The translations under genes and the position numbers were made by a program. This document shows positions 9,091 through 16,980 of a DNA stretch of 64,000 nucleotides, piece by piece. The first letter of the stretch is position 1, and each line of letters begins with the position of its first letter. Under the pieces are notes generated by a model. That model was given only the letters and a program-made list of their open reading frames with translations, had not been told where the DNA came from and made no database searches. The stretch is from an uncultured Clostridia bacterium (GTDB lineage Bacteria; Bacillota; Clostridia; Peptostreptococcales; Anaerovoracaceae). Where the stretch lies: the NCBI GenBank assembly GCA_934233735.1, contig CAKQGQ010000001.1, forward strand, positions 1 to 64,000, given 5' to 3'.

Positions 9091-9130
9091 GAAAAAGAAG
9101 AATGCCCGCTGCTTAAGCGTAGCGGACATT
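9091..9130 (-). terminator. Terminator of the PrcB-like gene (minus strand)
   Basis: Arms 9101-9110 and 9121-9130 pair over 10 bp with one G-U. Read on the minus strand, the stem is followed by TTCTTTTT. The stem includes the last codons of the gene. Confidence 0.7.
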
Positions 9131-9658
9131 CAGTTCGATGGTATCCGGGAGGGCTTCAAGGTCGGTTGAAGCGACCGCATAAGGATAGGTGATGATGCGT
9201 GATACGGTTTCACCTTCCGGCGGCTCGGTAAACAGGGCGGTCACCACGAGGTTGGAGCCGCTCTTCGTCTTTTCCAGTTTGACCTTTTCGATGGAAAGAT
9301 CGTAGCCTGCAGTTGGCTTTTCACCGCGCGTTACGACGATGTAGACTTTGCCGTCAACCAGACAGCCGAGCGCGCGTTCCAAATCGCGATACTCAGGAAT
9401 CACATCCTTTTCAATCGTGCGCGGAATTTCTTTGTCTGTCAAGCAGGTAAACTTGACATTGCCCGAACCGCTGAAAATTCCCAAAAGCTGCTGCCCAAAA
9501 GCCAGATATGCAGCGAGCGCGGCACAGACGATGCAGCAGGCGATAATCAGAGGTTTTTTCTTTGAGCCCGAACGGGCTGCAGCATCGGGGCCGGATGGAG
9601 CGGAGGCCTTGGAAGAGGCGGATTCGCGGAAAAATTTTTTCTTTGTATATTCAGTCAT
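9113..9658 (-). CDS. Membrane-anchored PrcB C-terminal-domain-like protein
   Basis: 181 residues from the ATG at 9658, chosen over the ATG at 9679 because GGGAG lies 7 bases before it. It has a basic, Ser/Ala-rich cytoplasmic N-terminus, one membrane helix (LIIACCIVCAALAAYLAF), and an extracellular domain. That domain contains VYIVVTRGEKPTAGYDLSI, the strand-turn signature of the PrcB C-terminal domain (protease complex subunit PrcB family), then an ITYPYAV strand. In PrcB this domain supports an oral-spirochaete protease complex; elsewhere the role is unknown. It is divergent from the P-loop gene at 9718, so the two may share an operator region. Confidence 0.7.
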   Translation of the reverse strand: MTEYTKKKFFRESASSKASAPSGPDAAARSGSKKKPLIIACCIVCAALAAYLAFGQQLLGIFSGSGNVKFTCLTDKEIPRTIEKDVIPEYRDLERALGCLVDGKVYIVVTRGEKPTAGYDLSIEKVKLEKTKSGSNLVVTALFTEPPEGETVSRIITYPYAVASTDLEALPDTIELNVRYA

Positions 9659-9717
9659 TTGAGTGCTCCCTTCGTTCAAAATGTTTCAAAATATTCTATG
9701 AGAGGACAGGCGAAAAT

Positions 9718-11304
9718 ATGCGCAAAAGCCACTACACGCAGATAGGAAAAGAAATGGATTGGCACCCGCTGGAGCAAGGGGTCTTCGGCGATGCTCGCAA
9801 AATAAAGATTGCAGTCGTCGGAATCGGCGGGGAAGCGGGGGCGTCATTCGTCGCGGCAAATCTTGCTTACCACCTCGCAAAACACGTGGATGGCGTAACG
9901 TACATGGAGGCGGAGGATGCGCAAATTGCAGAGGCTCTTGAAGGCAGGCGGCAGGTCTGTTACTCGCTCGGGCTCGCAGGTGCGCTCGGATTCAGCAGCG
10001 CACTTGGGTTCGTCGACCCGCTCAGTCTCGAAAGTCTAAGCAAACATGGTCGCGAACGGTCGTGTGCTTTTGACCGGAATCACGAATCCGACCGTTCGTC
10101 TGAACCTGACCACAAGTGCAGACCCGACCGTTCGTCCGAACTTGATCACAAGTGCAGACCCGACCGACCGACCGAATGCAGCCACTTGCCTGAACACGAC
10201 CACGACCGGGCGCATGCTCCTGACCGAAACCGCGACCATGACCACGGCCGGACGCATGCCTTTGAGCAAAATCGCGGATTCGAGCGCCCGACCGAATGCA
10301 GTCGCCTGCCTGAACACGACCGTCCGTCGGACGCCTTTTCCATGCGGGGGACGAGAGGAAAATTCACCGACTATTTCGTATTGGAAAAGGAAGGTCTGCC
10401 TGCCGGCAGTCGAAGAAATTTATATGCAAATGTTAACTGGGCTGTGCGTGCGCCACTCGGAGCAGCCTCGCTTGAGGTGGCACCATCCGAAAGCCGGCGG
10501 GACGCCCGGTCTCATGCGCCGCTTAGAGAGGCTTCGACCGATACGCAACAGGGAGCCCCATTGCGTCAGCCTCGTTCGCGCCCCACGGCTTCCGAACCCC
10601 AACAGCGCACGCGCTTTCATACGCCTCGTCCCGCGGCTTCCGAACCCTGCATGCTTGCCGCACCTCAAGGAATCGGGCGTATTCCGGGCCGCTATATGAT
10701 TGTCGATAATCCGAGGCCGGAATCCCTCTGGGAAGCGGATGTGGTTATTTGCGTAGTAGATCCGCTTCCATCGCGCATCCGAAGCGGACTGCAGCAGCTT
10801 GAGGCTTTGCGGGATAATCAAATCCGCTTCGGAAAGCGCTTTTCGCCGCTGCTGAATCTGCCTTCACCCGTCCTGTGGGTACTAAACAAAGACAATCCAC
10901 AGGTCGGCCACCGCGAATTGGAGGGTTCCTTGAATAGAAAATTTGACTTCGCGGTGCCGCTGCTTCCGCCTGAGATTTTCTACAAGGCAGAATACAGCAG
11001 CGTACCGATTTTTCAAATACTGGAAAGTGCCGGCGGCCGTCCACACCCAAGCGGCATCTCTGATATGCAGCACCCTCGCATCTGTCCACTTGCGCCCAAG
11101 GGTGCGGACGCAGACGGCGGCAGCCCGCACTCCTGTTGTGACACAGGCGCGGGCAAGGCAGGCGGCAGGGGCTTCCGGCAGACTGGACGAGCCCCTGCCG
11201 GAGCTTCCGCGGGCGGAAGCTCCGGGCAGCCGCGGAGCGGCTGCGCCGCCGCCTGCAGCGAGTTTGGCAGGCTGGCAAAGAGAGTCCTGAAGCTGCTTGA
11301 CTAA
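9718..11304 (+). CDS. MinD/ParA-like P-loop protein with degenerate Walker A and repeat-bearing insertions
   Basis: 528 residues from the ATG at 9718 (GAGAGGACAGG upstream). The N-terminus looks like a MinD/ParA-type fold, IAVVGIGGEAGASFVAANLA, but the P-loop Gly-Lys-Thr/Ser is replaced by GEAGAS. A second conserved core (YMIVDNPRPESLWEADVVICVVDPLPSR, then LWVLNKDN) lies at residues ~340-440. Between and after them are low-complexity blocks: residues ~110-210 are His/Asp/Arg/Pro-rich and encoded by short DNA repeats, and residues ~455-510 are Gly/Ala/Cys-rich. G+C is higher than in neighbours. Nucleotide binding without normal hydrolysis is plausible, but I do not recognise a named family. 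Confidence 0.6.
   Translation: MRKSHYTQIGKEMDWHPLEQGVFGDARKIKIAVVGIGGEAGASFVAANLAYHLAKHVDGVTYMEAEDAQIAEALEGRRQVCYSLGLAGALGFSSALGFVDPLSLESLSKHGRERSCAFDRNHESDRSSEPDHKCRPDRSSELDHKCRPDRPTECSHLPEHDHDRAHAPDRNRDHDHGRTHAFEQNRGFERPTECSRLPEHDRPSDAFSMRGTRGKFTDYFVLEKEGLPAGSRRNLYANVNWAVRAPLGAASLEVAPSESRRDARSHAPLREASTDTQQGAPLRQPRSRPTASEPQQRTRFHTPRPAASEPCMLAAPQGIGRIPGRYMIVDNPRPESLWEADVVICVVDPLPSRIRSGLQQLEALRDNQIRFGKRFSPLLNLPSPVLWVLNKDNPQVGHRELEGSLNRKFDFAVPLLPPEIFYKAEYSSVPIFQILESAGGRPHPSGISDMQHPRICPLAPKGADADGGSPHSCCDTGAGKAGGRGFRQTGRAPAGASAGGSSGQPRSGCAAACSEFGRLAKRVLKLLD
10090..10161 (+). repeat. 36-bp in-frame tandem repeat within the P-loop gene
   Basis: Two copies of a 36-bp unit begin GACCGTTCGTCYGAAC and end CACAAGTGCAGACCC (from 10090 and from 10126). 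They encode 12-residue units containing DHKCRPDR. A related 33-bp unit (CGACCGAATGCAG...GAACACGACC) occurs at about 10169-10201 and again ~118 bases later. The array lengthens an Asp/His/Arg-rich insert without breaking the frame. Confidence 0.75.
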
Positions 11305-11394
11305 GCGGCGTGAGGGGATTCGCAAGAGAAAAACTAAAGATGACGAGAACAGACTAACTCCAAGCTCGCAAGGCCTGAATCTGCTAAAAGTGCT

Positions 11395-11673
11395 AAATGT
11401 ATATTTACATTCCATTTCGCGATTTTAAGGTGGTTCGCGTGTATTTTTTTCCAATTTTATACAGCGGCTTTGTTCCATGCAATGCGTTATAAAAAAATAC
11501 ATTTTTTGCAATAATTAAAACGTTGGAATTTCAACGTTTGTGTATGGCAGAATTTTTCCAGTCTTTTTATAACGAGAATATGAATTATCATAAAAAATGT
11601 GATTTTACATTTAATGTATTTTTTTGCACACCAAGCGGCGAGAAAATGAAGTTTGGAATGTAAATATACATTT
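11395..11673 (+). mobile_element. MITE-like element B (279 bp)
   Basis: Its 16-bp terminal inverted repeats (11395-11410 and 11658-11673) are identical to those of element A. It has an internal palindrome at 11518-11539 (one G-T mismatch) starting 108 bases from the left repeat, the same spacing as in element A read in reverse. Blocks at 11437-11464 (GTGTATTTTTTT, TTTTATACAG) and near 11618-11632 (GTATTTTTTTGCACACC) also match. No transposase ORF is present. It fills most of the gene-free stretch 11305-11944. The remaining part, 11305-11394, shows nothing clear. Confidence 0.6.
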
Positions 11674-11675
11674 TG

Positions 11676-11731
11676 GCACCGCACCACCCCACACCACACC
11701 ACACCGCACCGCACCACACCACACTGCGTCG
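11676..11731. repeat. Imperfect CACCR pentamer microsatellite
   Basis: About ten units of CACCA/CACCG/CACAC run from 11676 to 11731, directly after the right end of element B. ORFs through it translate to low-complexity His/Thr/Pro or Val/Trp/Cys strings and are not credible genes. Confidence 0.8.
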
Positions 11732-11854
11732 CTCTGCACAGCGTCGCATTGGGTCTGCCCCAGTAGTGCTATCGAGGGGGCGCATTTAGCAAAGCTCCCG
11801 CCGCGGCCACACCGCGCCGCTTTTGTGAAATTATTCAAATTCCTTATTTTGCTA

Positions 11855-11883
11855 TTTAAAAAAACCACAAAATGTAGTATAAT
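11855..11883 (+). promoter_or_regulatory. Probable promoter of ftsEX
   Basis: TTTAAA (11855-11860), 17 bases, TATAAT (11878-11883), 61 bases before the ftsE start. Confidence 0.55.
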
Positions 11884-11944
11884 ATGAATGTATATGTTGA
11901 AAGAAATAAAAATCTGTAGAATTTAAAATAACAAAGGGGATAAA

Positions 11945-12643
11945 ATGATTACATTTGACCATGTTACCAAGCGGTATCGGACAAATATCGGTTTGGACGA
12001 TGTCAGCGTACATATTAAGAAGGGGGATTTTGTGTTTTTGGTCGGACCCAGCGGTGCAGGGAAATCCACCTTTATTAAACTGATTTTGAAGGAAATCAAT
12101 GCGGATGAGGGAACAATTCGGGTCGGCGATTTTGAAGTGACAAGTTTGTCGAACCGGGAAGTGCCGATTTTCAGAAGAAAGGTCGGTACGGTGTTCCAGG
12201 ACTTCAGACTTTTGCCGAAGAAGACGGTGTTTGAAAATGTGGCGTTCGCAATGGAAGTTTTGCACAAAACGCCGCGGCAGATACGCAAGCAGGTGCCGCA
12301 GATTCTCAGCCTTGTCGGAATCAGCGATAAGGCGCATAAATATCCGGATGAGCTCAGTGCGGGTGAGCAGCAGAGGGTTGCAATTGCAAGGGCGATTGTC
12401 AACAATCCGACTGTTTTGATTGCTGACGAGCCGACCGGAAACCTCGACCCGAATACGGCATGGGAAATTATGGATTTGCTCGAACAAATCAATCTAAGGG
12501 GAACCACAATCGTGATGGTAACACACGCCAAAGACATCGTTGACCGCATGAAGAAGCGTGTTATCGCTATTGAGGGTGGCAGAATCGTCAGGGACGAAGA
12601 GGGACAATACGGGTATAAGGAGGAACATTACTTTGCTGAATAG
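11945..12643 (+). CDS. ftsE: Cell division ATP-binding protein FtsE
   Basis: 232 residues, close to the usual ~228. ABC ATPase motifs are complete: Walker A GPSGAGKST (near residue 36), Q-loop FQDFRLLPKKTV (the RLLP segment is typical of FtsE), signature LSAGEQQRVAIARA, and Walker B VLIADEPTGNLD. FtsE energises the FtsEX complex at the division septum, which controls peptidoglycan hydrolases rather than transporting a solute. It overlaps ftsX by 11 bases and heads an ftsE-ftsX-M23 hydrolase cluster, matching the known partnership of FtsEX with PcsB/EnvC/CwlO-type hydrolases. RBS AAAGGGG. Confidence 0.95.
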   Translation: MITFDHVTKRYRTNIGLDDVSVHIKKGDFVFLVGPSGAGKSTFIKLILKEINADEGTIRVGDFEVTSLSNREVPIFRRKVGTVFQDFRLLPKKTVFENVAFAMEVLHKTPRQIRKQVPQILSLVGISDKAHKYPDELSAGEQQRVAIARAIVNNPTVLIADEPTGNLDPNTAWEIMDLLEQINLRGTTIVMVTHAKDIVDRMKKRVIAIEGGRIVRDEEGQYGYKEEHYFAE

Positions 12644-13526
12644 TTTATTTTATAACATTAAACAGGGTATCCTCCAGATTTTCAGAAACAGGGGAATGAG
12701 CCTTGCATCGATCTTTTCCATTTTGGCGATGCTGCTGATTTTGGGAATGTTTTTTGTAATTACAATGAATATTAATCTGTTTACGGAAGTCGTGAAGCAG
12801 GACTACGACCAGATTGAAGTATACATGGCTGACGGTACGACGAAAGCGGATGCGCAGGAACTCATGGCACAGATTCGCGAGCATGAGGGCGTTACAAGCG
12901 TTGAATACCGCAGTAAAGCCGACGCGCTTAAGATTTTGAAGGAACGCTGGGGAGAGAGCGGCTATCTGCTGGATTCTCTGGGGAAGAACCCACTGCCGGC
13001 GTCGATTCTGATAAATGTGGACTCGCTGGAAAGCGCCGGACCGGTGGCTGCGTATGCAGGAACTTTGGACGGAATCGAGGATGTGCAGTATTATCAGGAA
13101 ACGGTTGAAAAACTGACGAAGATTACGAACTTCCTGCAGATTGGCGCGATGATCATTATGGCATTTTTGGTGGTCGTGTCGGTTGTGGTGGTTTCCAATA
13201 CGGTCAAGCTTACGGTTTTTGCGAGGGCAAAGGAAATCCGCATTATGAAATATGTCGGGGCGACCAACTGGTTTATCCGCGGACCGTTTTTGGCGGAAGG
13301 CATCTTTATCGGTGTTTTCGCAGCGCTTGTATCGACAGGGCTGATTACACTGATTTACAAGGAGCTGATTGCGGCAATCGGACCGCAGGTTTTGGCAATT
13401 GTGTCGATGCCGCTGATTTCCACAAGCTATATGACGGTAAATATGCTGATTATTTTCCTTGCGCTGGGAGTCAGCATCGGAGCATGCGGCAGCATTATTT
13501 CAATGCGGCGCTTCCTGGACGCTTAA
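12633..13526 (+). CDS. ftsX: Permease-like cell division protein FtsX
   Basis: 297 residues from a TTG start at 12633, chosen because AAGGAGG (12617-12623) lies 9 bases before it and the resulting N-terminus (LLNSLFYNIKQGILQIFRNR) is typical of FtsX. There is one membrane helix near residues 20-42, an extracytoplasmic loop of ~120 residues (where PcsB/CwlO-type hydrolases dock in known FtsX) and three C-terminal helices with the cytoplasmic KEIRIMKYVGATNWFIRGPF element. It transmits FtsE ATPase state to the hydrolase outside. The stop-codon region is duplicated just downstream (see findings). Confidence 0.93.
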   Translation: MLNSLFYNIKQGILQIFRNRGMSLASIFSILAMLLILGMFFVITMNINLFTEVVKQDYDQIEVYMADGTTKADAQELMAQIREHEGVTSVEYRSKADALKILKERWGESGYLLDSLGKNPLPASILINVDSLESAGPVAAYAGTLDGIEDVQYYQETVEKLTKITNFLQIGAMIIMAFLVVVSVVVVSNTVKLTVFARAKEIRIMKYVGATNWFIRGPFLAEGIFIGVFAALVSTGLITLIYKELIAAIGPQVLAIVSMPLISTSYMTVNMLIIFLALGVSIGACGSIISMRRFLDA

Positions 13527-13681
13527 ACTTGGACGCTTAATTTTGAATAAGCATAGGGATGTAGCGGATCGCGGACTTGCGCAAATCGACGAACTGAGGC
13601 ATAGAACCGTGACGAGCCGTGACGGGCAGCAAGGCAGCGACACAAGCAACATAGAACAGGGACGCGAGAAAAGGGGAGAAA

Positions 13682-14770
13682 ATGAAGCGAATGAAAGAAA
13701 AGGGATACATAAGGGAGAAAATGGCAAAGAAAAGCTTTACGCTTTTTATGACGATGGTTTTGACGGTGACGCTCTGCGGGTCAGGACTGGCTTTTGCGGC
13801 AACGGAAAACTCGCTCAGAAACGATTTGAATGATGTGAACGAGCAGAAAGAGGACATCAGCTCGCAGATGGCACAGGTTGAAAAAGATATAAAGGAGCTT
13901 CAGGCGAAGGTAGACTCTTTGAGTTATCAAATCAACAAGGCGACGAGCGATATCTCTGCAACGGAGGAAAAAATCAAGAAAAAAGAAGACGAAATGCAGA
14001 GGCGTGAAAATAATTTGAATGCGCGTCTGAAGGTAATGTATAAGAATGGCTCCCTAGGCTTTGTGGATGTTTTACTGGGCTCGGGAAGCATTTCGGAGTT
14101 CGTCTCAAACCTTGAAATTATACAGAGAATTTATAAAAACGACATGGATGTTCTGGCGACCTTGGAGAAGGAACACAAGGAGCTTGAACAGATTAAGTCG
14201 GATCTGAAGAAGAAAAAAGCAAGCCTTGCGACGCAGCAGTCCGAACTTACAACAGAAAAAGCACAGCTTGATGAAAAGAAGAGTGCATTAAAAAAAGAGG
14301 AAGAAGAACTGAAGGCTGAGGCTGACAGACTGTCGGCAGAAATCCGCAAGATGATCAACACAAACACGACTTATGTCGGCGGAACTTTCACATGGCCTTG
14401 TCCGGCTTCCAGCTACATATCCGGCTCCTACGGAAACAGACTGCATCCGATTTTGAAGTCGTGGATTTTCCATACGGGAACGGACATCGGCTGTGCAAGC
14501 GGTAAGGACATCGTTGCGGCGGCTTCCGGTACGGTCATCATGGCGCAGTGGTACGGCGGCTACGGCAACTGTGTGATGATTGACCACGGTGGCGGAATCG
14601 TAACGCTTTACGGACATGCTTCCAGCCTTTGTGTAAGTCAGGGGCAGTCGGTTAAACGCGGACAGGTGATTGCCAAGGTCGGCTCAACCGGACGCTCCAC
14701 GGGACCGCATCTGCACTTCGAAGTTCGTAAGAACGGTGACTATGTGGATCCGATGAGCTATTTTAAATAA
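13682..14770 (+). CDS. Murein hydrolase, coiled-coil plus M23 metallopeptidase (FtsEX-partner type)
   Basis: 362 residues. Two good starts exist: 13682 (after GGGGAG) and 13721 (MAKKSFTLF, after AAGGGAG); the second yields a canonical signal peptide ending AFA-A. A long coiled coil (residues ~45-230: repeated Glu/Lys/Gln heptads) precedes an M23 LytM domain with FHTGTD, YGHAS and HLHFE, so the zinc ligands of an active enzyme are present (HxxxD, HxH). The family cuts peptide cross-bridges in peptidoglycan. Its place after ftsEX makes it the likely hydrolase controlled by that complex. The 155-base gap after ftsX lacks a clear terminator, so cotranscription is likely. Confidence 0.9.
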   Translation: MKRMKEKGYIREKMAKKSFTLFMTMVLTVTLCGSGLAFAATENSLRNDLNDVNEQKEDISSQMAQVEKDIKELQAKVDSLSYQINKATSDISATEEKIKKKEDEMQRRENNLNARLKVMYKNGSLGFVDVLLGSGSISEFVSNLEIIQRIYKNDMDVLATLEKEHKELEQIKSDLKKKKASLATQQSELTTEKAQLDEKKSALKKEEEELKAEADRLSAEIRKMINTNTTYVGGTFTWPCPASSYISGSYGNRLHPILKSWIFHTGTDIGCASGKDIVAAASGTVIMAQWYGGYGNCVMIDHGGGIVTLYGHASSLCVSQGQSVKRGQVIAKVGSTGRSTGPHLHFEVRKNGDYVDPMSYFK

Positions 14771-14855
14771 GCGAAAAGTAATGCAATGCCGACAATTTTC
14801 AGGTGGCAGAAGATTGCGGACAAGTTGCGGTGAGATTATGAAATGATGGCAAAAT

Positions 14856-16511
14856 ATGACAGAATATAATCAAACAATTTTAGAACTTTTACATAGGAGA
14901 GGGATTACAGGCGAAGACGAAATCGAAGAGTTCCTCTCCGATAAACCGAAAAAAACTTACAATCCATCCCTGCTCGACGATTTAGATGCGGGGGTGGATT
15001 TCATATTGCAAAAAATCCGGGAAGGCGCGAAAATCTGCATTTATGGGGATTATGACGCGGACGGGATCACATCGACGACCCTGATGCTGAGCATTTTGGG
15101 ACATCTGATGCCGAAAGAAAGACTGGATTACTATATCCCGTCGCGATTTGAAGAAGGATATGGCCTGAATAAAGAGGCGGTGAAGCTGATTGCAGACAGA
15201 GGCTTTGACATGATTATAACCGTGGACTGCGGGAGCGTTTCTGCGGCAGAGGTCGATTATGCCAAAGAGCTGGGAATGGCAGTTGTCGTTACGGATCATC
15301 ACAATATTACCGATGTGATGGCGGACTGCCTGCTGATTAACCCGAAACGGCCGGGCTCAGGCTATCCGTTTGCCGAGCTTTCCGGCTGCGGCGTTGCCTT
15401 CAAAACCGCGCAGCAGATTCAGAAGAAAGCCGGACTTCCAAAGTCGGTTCTGACAGAGGTGCTCGACCTTGTGGCAATCGGAACGATTGGCGACATCATG
15501 CCGCTTTTAGACGAAAACCGCACGCTTGTAAAATTCGGAATGAAAATGATTAACACCGGCAGGCGTTACGGACTGCGCAGACTGATGGAAGGCGCTGGGC
15601 TTACCTGCGGAAAGGTGAATTCCGAAAATGTGGGATTTGTTATTGTGCCACATCTGAATGCATCGGGAAGAATCGAGGACGCTTCACAGGCGGTCCGCCT
15701 GCTCCTTGCGGAAGAAGGAAGCCCTGAAACAGAAATCATCGTGCAGGATTTACTCCTGAAAAATCGCGAGAGACGGCGGCTGCAGCAGGAGACCTTTGAA
15801 AGCTGCACGCGAAACCTCACAAAAGTTGATGATTTCCTGTTAATCCGCTCCGAGGATGCGCATGAAGGAATTGCGGGCATTGCGGCAGGAAAAATCAAGG
15901 ACAAGTATTATCGGCCGACGGTTATCGTCACACCTTCCGGCGACCAGAAGCAATATCTGAAGGGCACCGGAAGAAGCATTGAGCATGTAAATTTATATGA
16001 GCTTTTAAAGCGGCACGAGAATTGTTTCGAGAAATTCGGCGGCCATGCGAGTGCCTGCGGCTTTTTAATGCCTGCGGAAAAATTTGAGGCGCTTAGAGAC
16101 GGTCTGCTTTCCGATATGGCGGAAATCAAGGAAGAACAGCCGGATATTTTTGAGAGACATTACCCGGTGGATATGGAAATCGGAGTTTCGGAGGCGAGTC
16201 TGCAGCTTGCGGAGCAGCTCGAGATGCTTGCTCCGTTCGGAAACCGCAATCCAAAGCCGCTGTTCCGACTGAAAAATGTAAGGATTTCGGAAGTTCGCTA
16301 TATGGGAGATGAAGGCCAGCATGTGCGCTTTAAGATTTCCTCCGGCGGCGAGATGCGGCAGACACTTTCCTGTGTTTTGTTCGGAAAAGCAAAGGATTAT
16401 GAAGAAATTTTGAACAGAAAAGGCTTTGCGAAGGAAATTATCGGCTCCCTGGATTGTCAGGTATGGCAAAGCGTGAAAAGGCTTCAGTTTATGACTGAGT
16501 TCATGGAGTAA
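14856..16511 (+). CDS. recJ: Single-stranded-DNA-specific exonuclease RecJ
   Basis: 551 residues, near the ~560 typical of compact RecJ. DHH-superfamily motifs are in order: GDYDADG (about residue 64), TVDCGS, TDHHN, SGCGVAFK, then the DHHA1 region GGHASACGF (about residue 395) and a C-terminal OB-like domain. These carry the Mn/Mg-binding Asp and His residues of 5'-3' ssDNA exonucleases used in recombination and mismatch/base-excision repair. No strong RBS is seen. The last codons and stop are repeated downstream. Confidence 0.94.
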   Translation: MTEYNQTILELLHRRGITGEDEIEEFLSDKPKKTYNPSLLDDLDAGVDFILQKIREGAKICIYGDYDADGITSTTLMLSILGHLMPKERLDYYIPSRFEEGYGLNKEAVKLIADRGFDMIITVDCGSVSAAEVDYAKELGMAVVVTDHHNITDVMADCLLINPKRPGSGYPFAELSGCGVAFKTAQQIQKKAGLPKSVLTEVLDLVAIGTIGDIMPLLDENRTLVKFGMKMINTGRRYGLRRLMEGAGLTCGKVNSENVGFVIVPHLNASGRIEDASQAVRLLLAEEGSPETEIIVQDLLLKNRERRRLQQETFESCTRNLTKVDDFLLIRSEDAHEGIAGIAAGKIKDKYYRPTVIVTPSGDQKQYLKGTGRSIEHVNLYELLKRHENCFEKFGGHASACGFLMPAEKFEALRDGLLSDMAEIKEEQPDIFERHYPVDMEIGVSEASLQLAEQLEMLAPFGNRNPKPLFRLKNVRISEVRYMGDEGQHVRFKISSGGEMRQTLSCVLFGKAKDYEEILNRKGFAKEIIGSLDCQVWQSVKRLQFMTEFME

Positions 16512-16538
16512 TTTTTTATGACTGGGTTTATGGGGTAA
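16491..16538 (+). repeat. Tandem duplication of the recJ 3' end
   Basis: The final codons of recJ with the stop (16491-16511, ATGACTGAGTTCATGGAG then TAA) recur with three changes at 16518-16538, period 27, again ending in TAA. Confidence 0.7.
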
Positions 16539-16547
16539 ATTTTCAGT

Positions 16548-16576
16548 TTGACTATTTCAGCCTTTAATGTTATAAT
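16548..16576 (+). promoter_or_regulatory. Sigma-A promoter of the YerC/YecD gene
   Basis: TTGACT (16548-16553), 17 bases, TATAAT (16571-16576), 34 bases before the start codon. Confidence 0.8.
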
Positions 16577-16609
16577 TTTCACTAGGAAAAGTTCGAAAGG
16601 AGTGTTGTT

Positions 16610-16915
16610 ATGGCATATGAATCCAAATTCAAAAGACCTGATATTGATGAATTGTTCGAAGCGGTTCTGACACTGAAGGATATGGAAGACTGTTATCGCT
16701 TTTTCGAGGACATCTGCACCATCAATGAAATCCATGCGATCGCGCAGAGACTTCAGGTTGCCAAGCTGCTCTCAGAAAAGAAAACCTATAATGAAATCGA
16801 AAGCGCGACCGGCGCTTCAACGGCGACCATCAGCAGAATAAATAAATGTTTGGTTTACGGGGCGGACGGCTATAAGAGAGTTTTAGCCGGGATGAAAGAA
16901 AAAAATAACGAATGA
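16610..16915 (+). CDS. YerC/YecD family TrpR-like helix-turn-helix protein
   Basis: 101 residues, the normal family length, with RBS GAAAGGAG. The helix-turn-helix is visible in RLQVAKLLSEKKTYNEIESATGAS followed by TATISRINKCL, matching the TrpR/YerC-YecD superfamily. These small proteins bind DNA as dimers; the regulated genes and any ligand are unknown for most Firmicutes. It has its own promoter and terminator, so it is a single-gene unit. Confidence 0.9.
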   Translation: MAYESKFKRPDIDELFEAVLTLKDMEDCYRFFEDICTINEIHAIAQRLQVAKLLSEKKTYNEIESATGASTATISRINKCLVYGADGYKRVLAGMKEKNNE

Positions 16916-16931
16916 TTTAAAATTCCAAGCA

Positions 16932-16962
16932 GGACGCCTTATTCGGCGTTCACTTTTGTTTT
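16932..16962 (+). terminator. Terminator after the YerC/YecD gene
   Basis: GGACGCC pairs with GGCGTTC (7 bp, one G-U) around a 6-base loop and is followed by ACTTTTGTTTTT. Confidence 0.65.
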
Positions 16963-16963
16963 T

Positions 16964-16972
16964 GGGGGGGGG
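16964..16972 (+). repeat. G9 homopolymer at the start of the phosphopantetheinyl transferase gene
   Basis: Nine consecutive G residues act as, or abut, the ribosome binding site of the ATG at 16981. Confidence 0.85.
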
Positions 16973-16980
16973 TGACTGAT

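Noticed and set aside
10046..10699. 217-residue ORF overlapping the P-loop gene in another frame
   Set aside because: It is a by-product of the short repeats and high G+C of the real gene. There is no RBS and the composition is Thr/Pro/Arg low-complexity.
11624..11887. ORFs through the CACCR microsatellite and element B
   Set aside because: They only translate the repeats, with no RBS or conserved motif.
13459..13833. ORF spanning the ftsX end, the spacer and the M23 gene start
   Set aside because: It overlaps two solid genes in another frame, and its composition is not protein-like.
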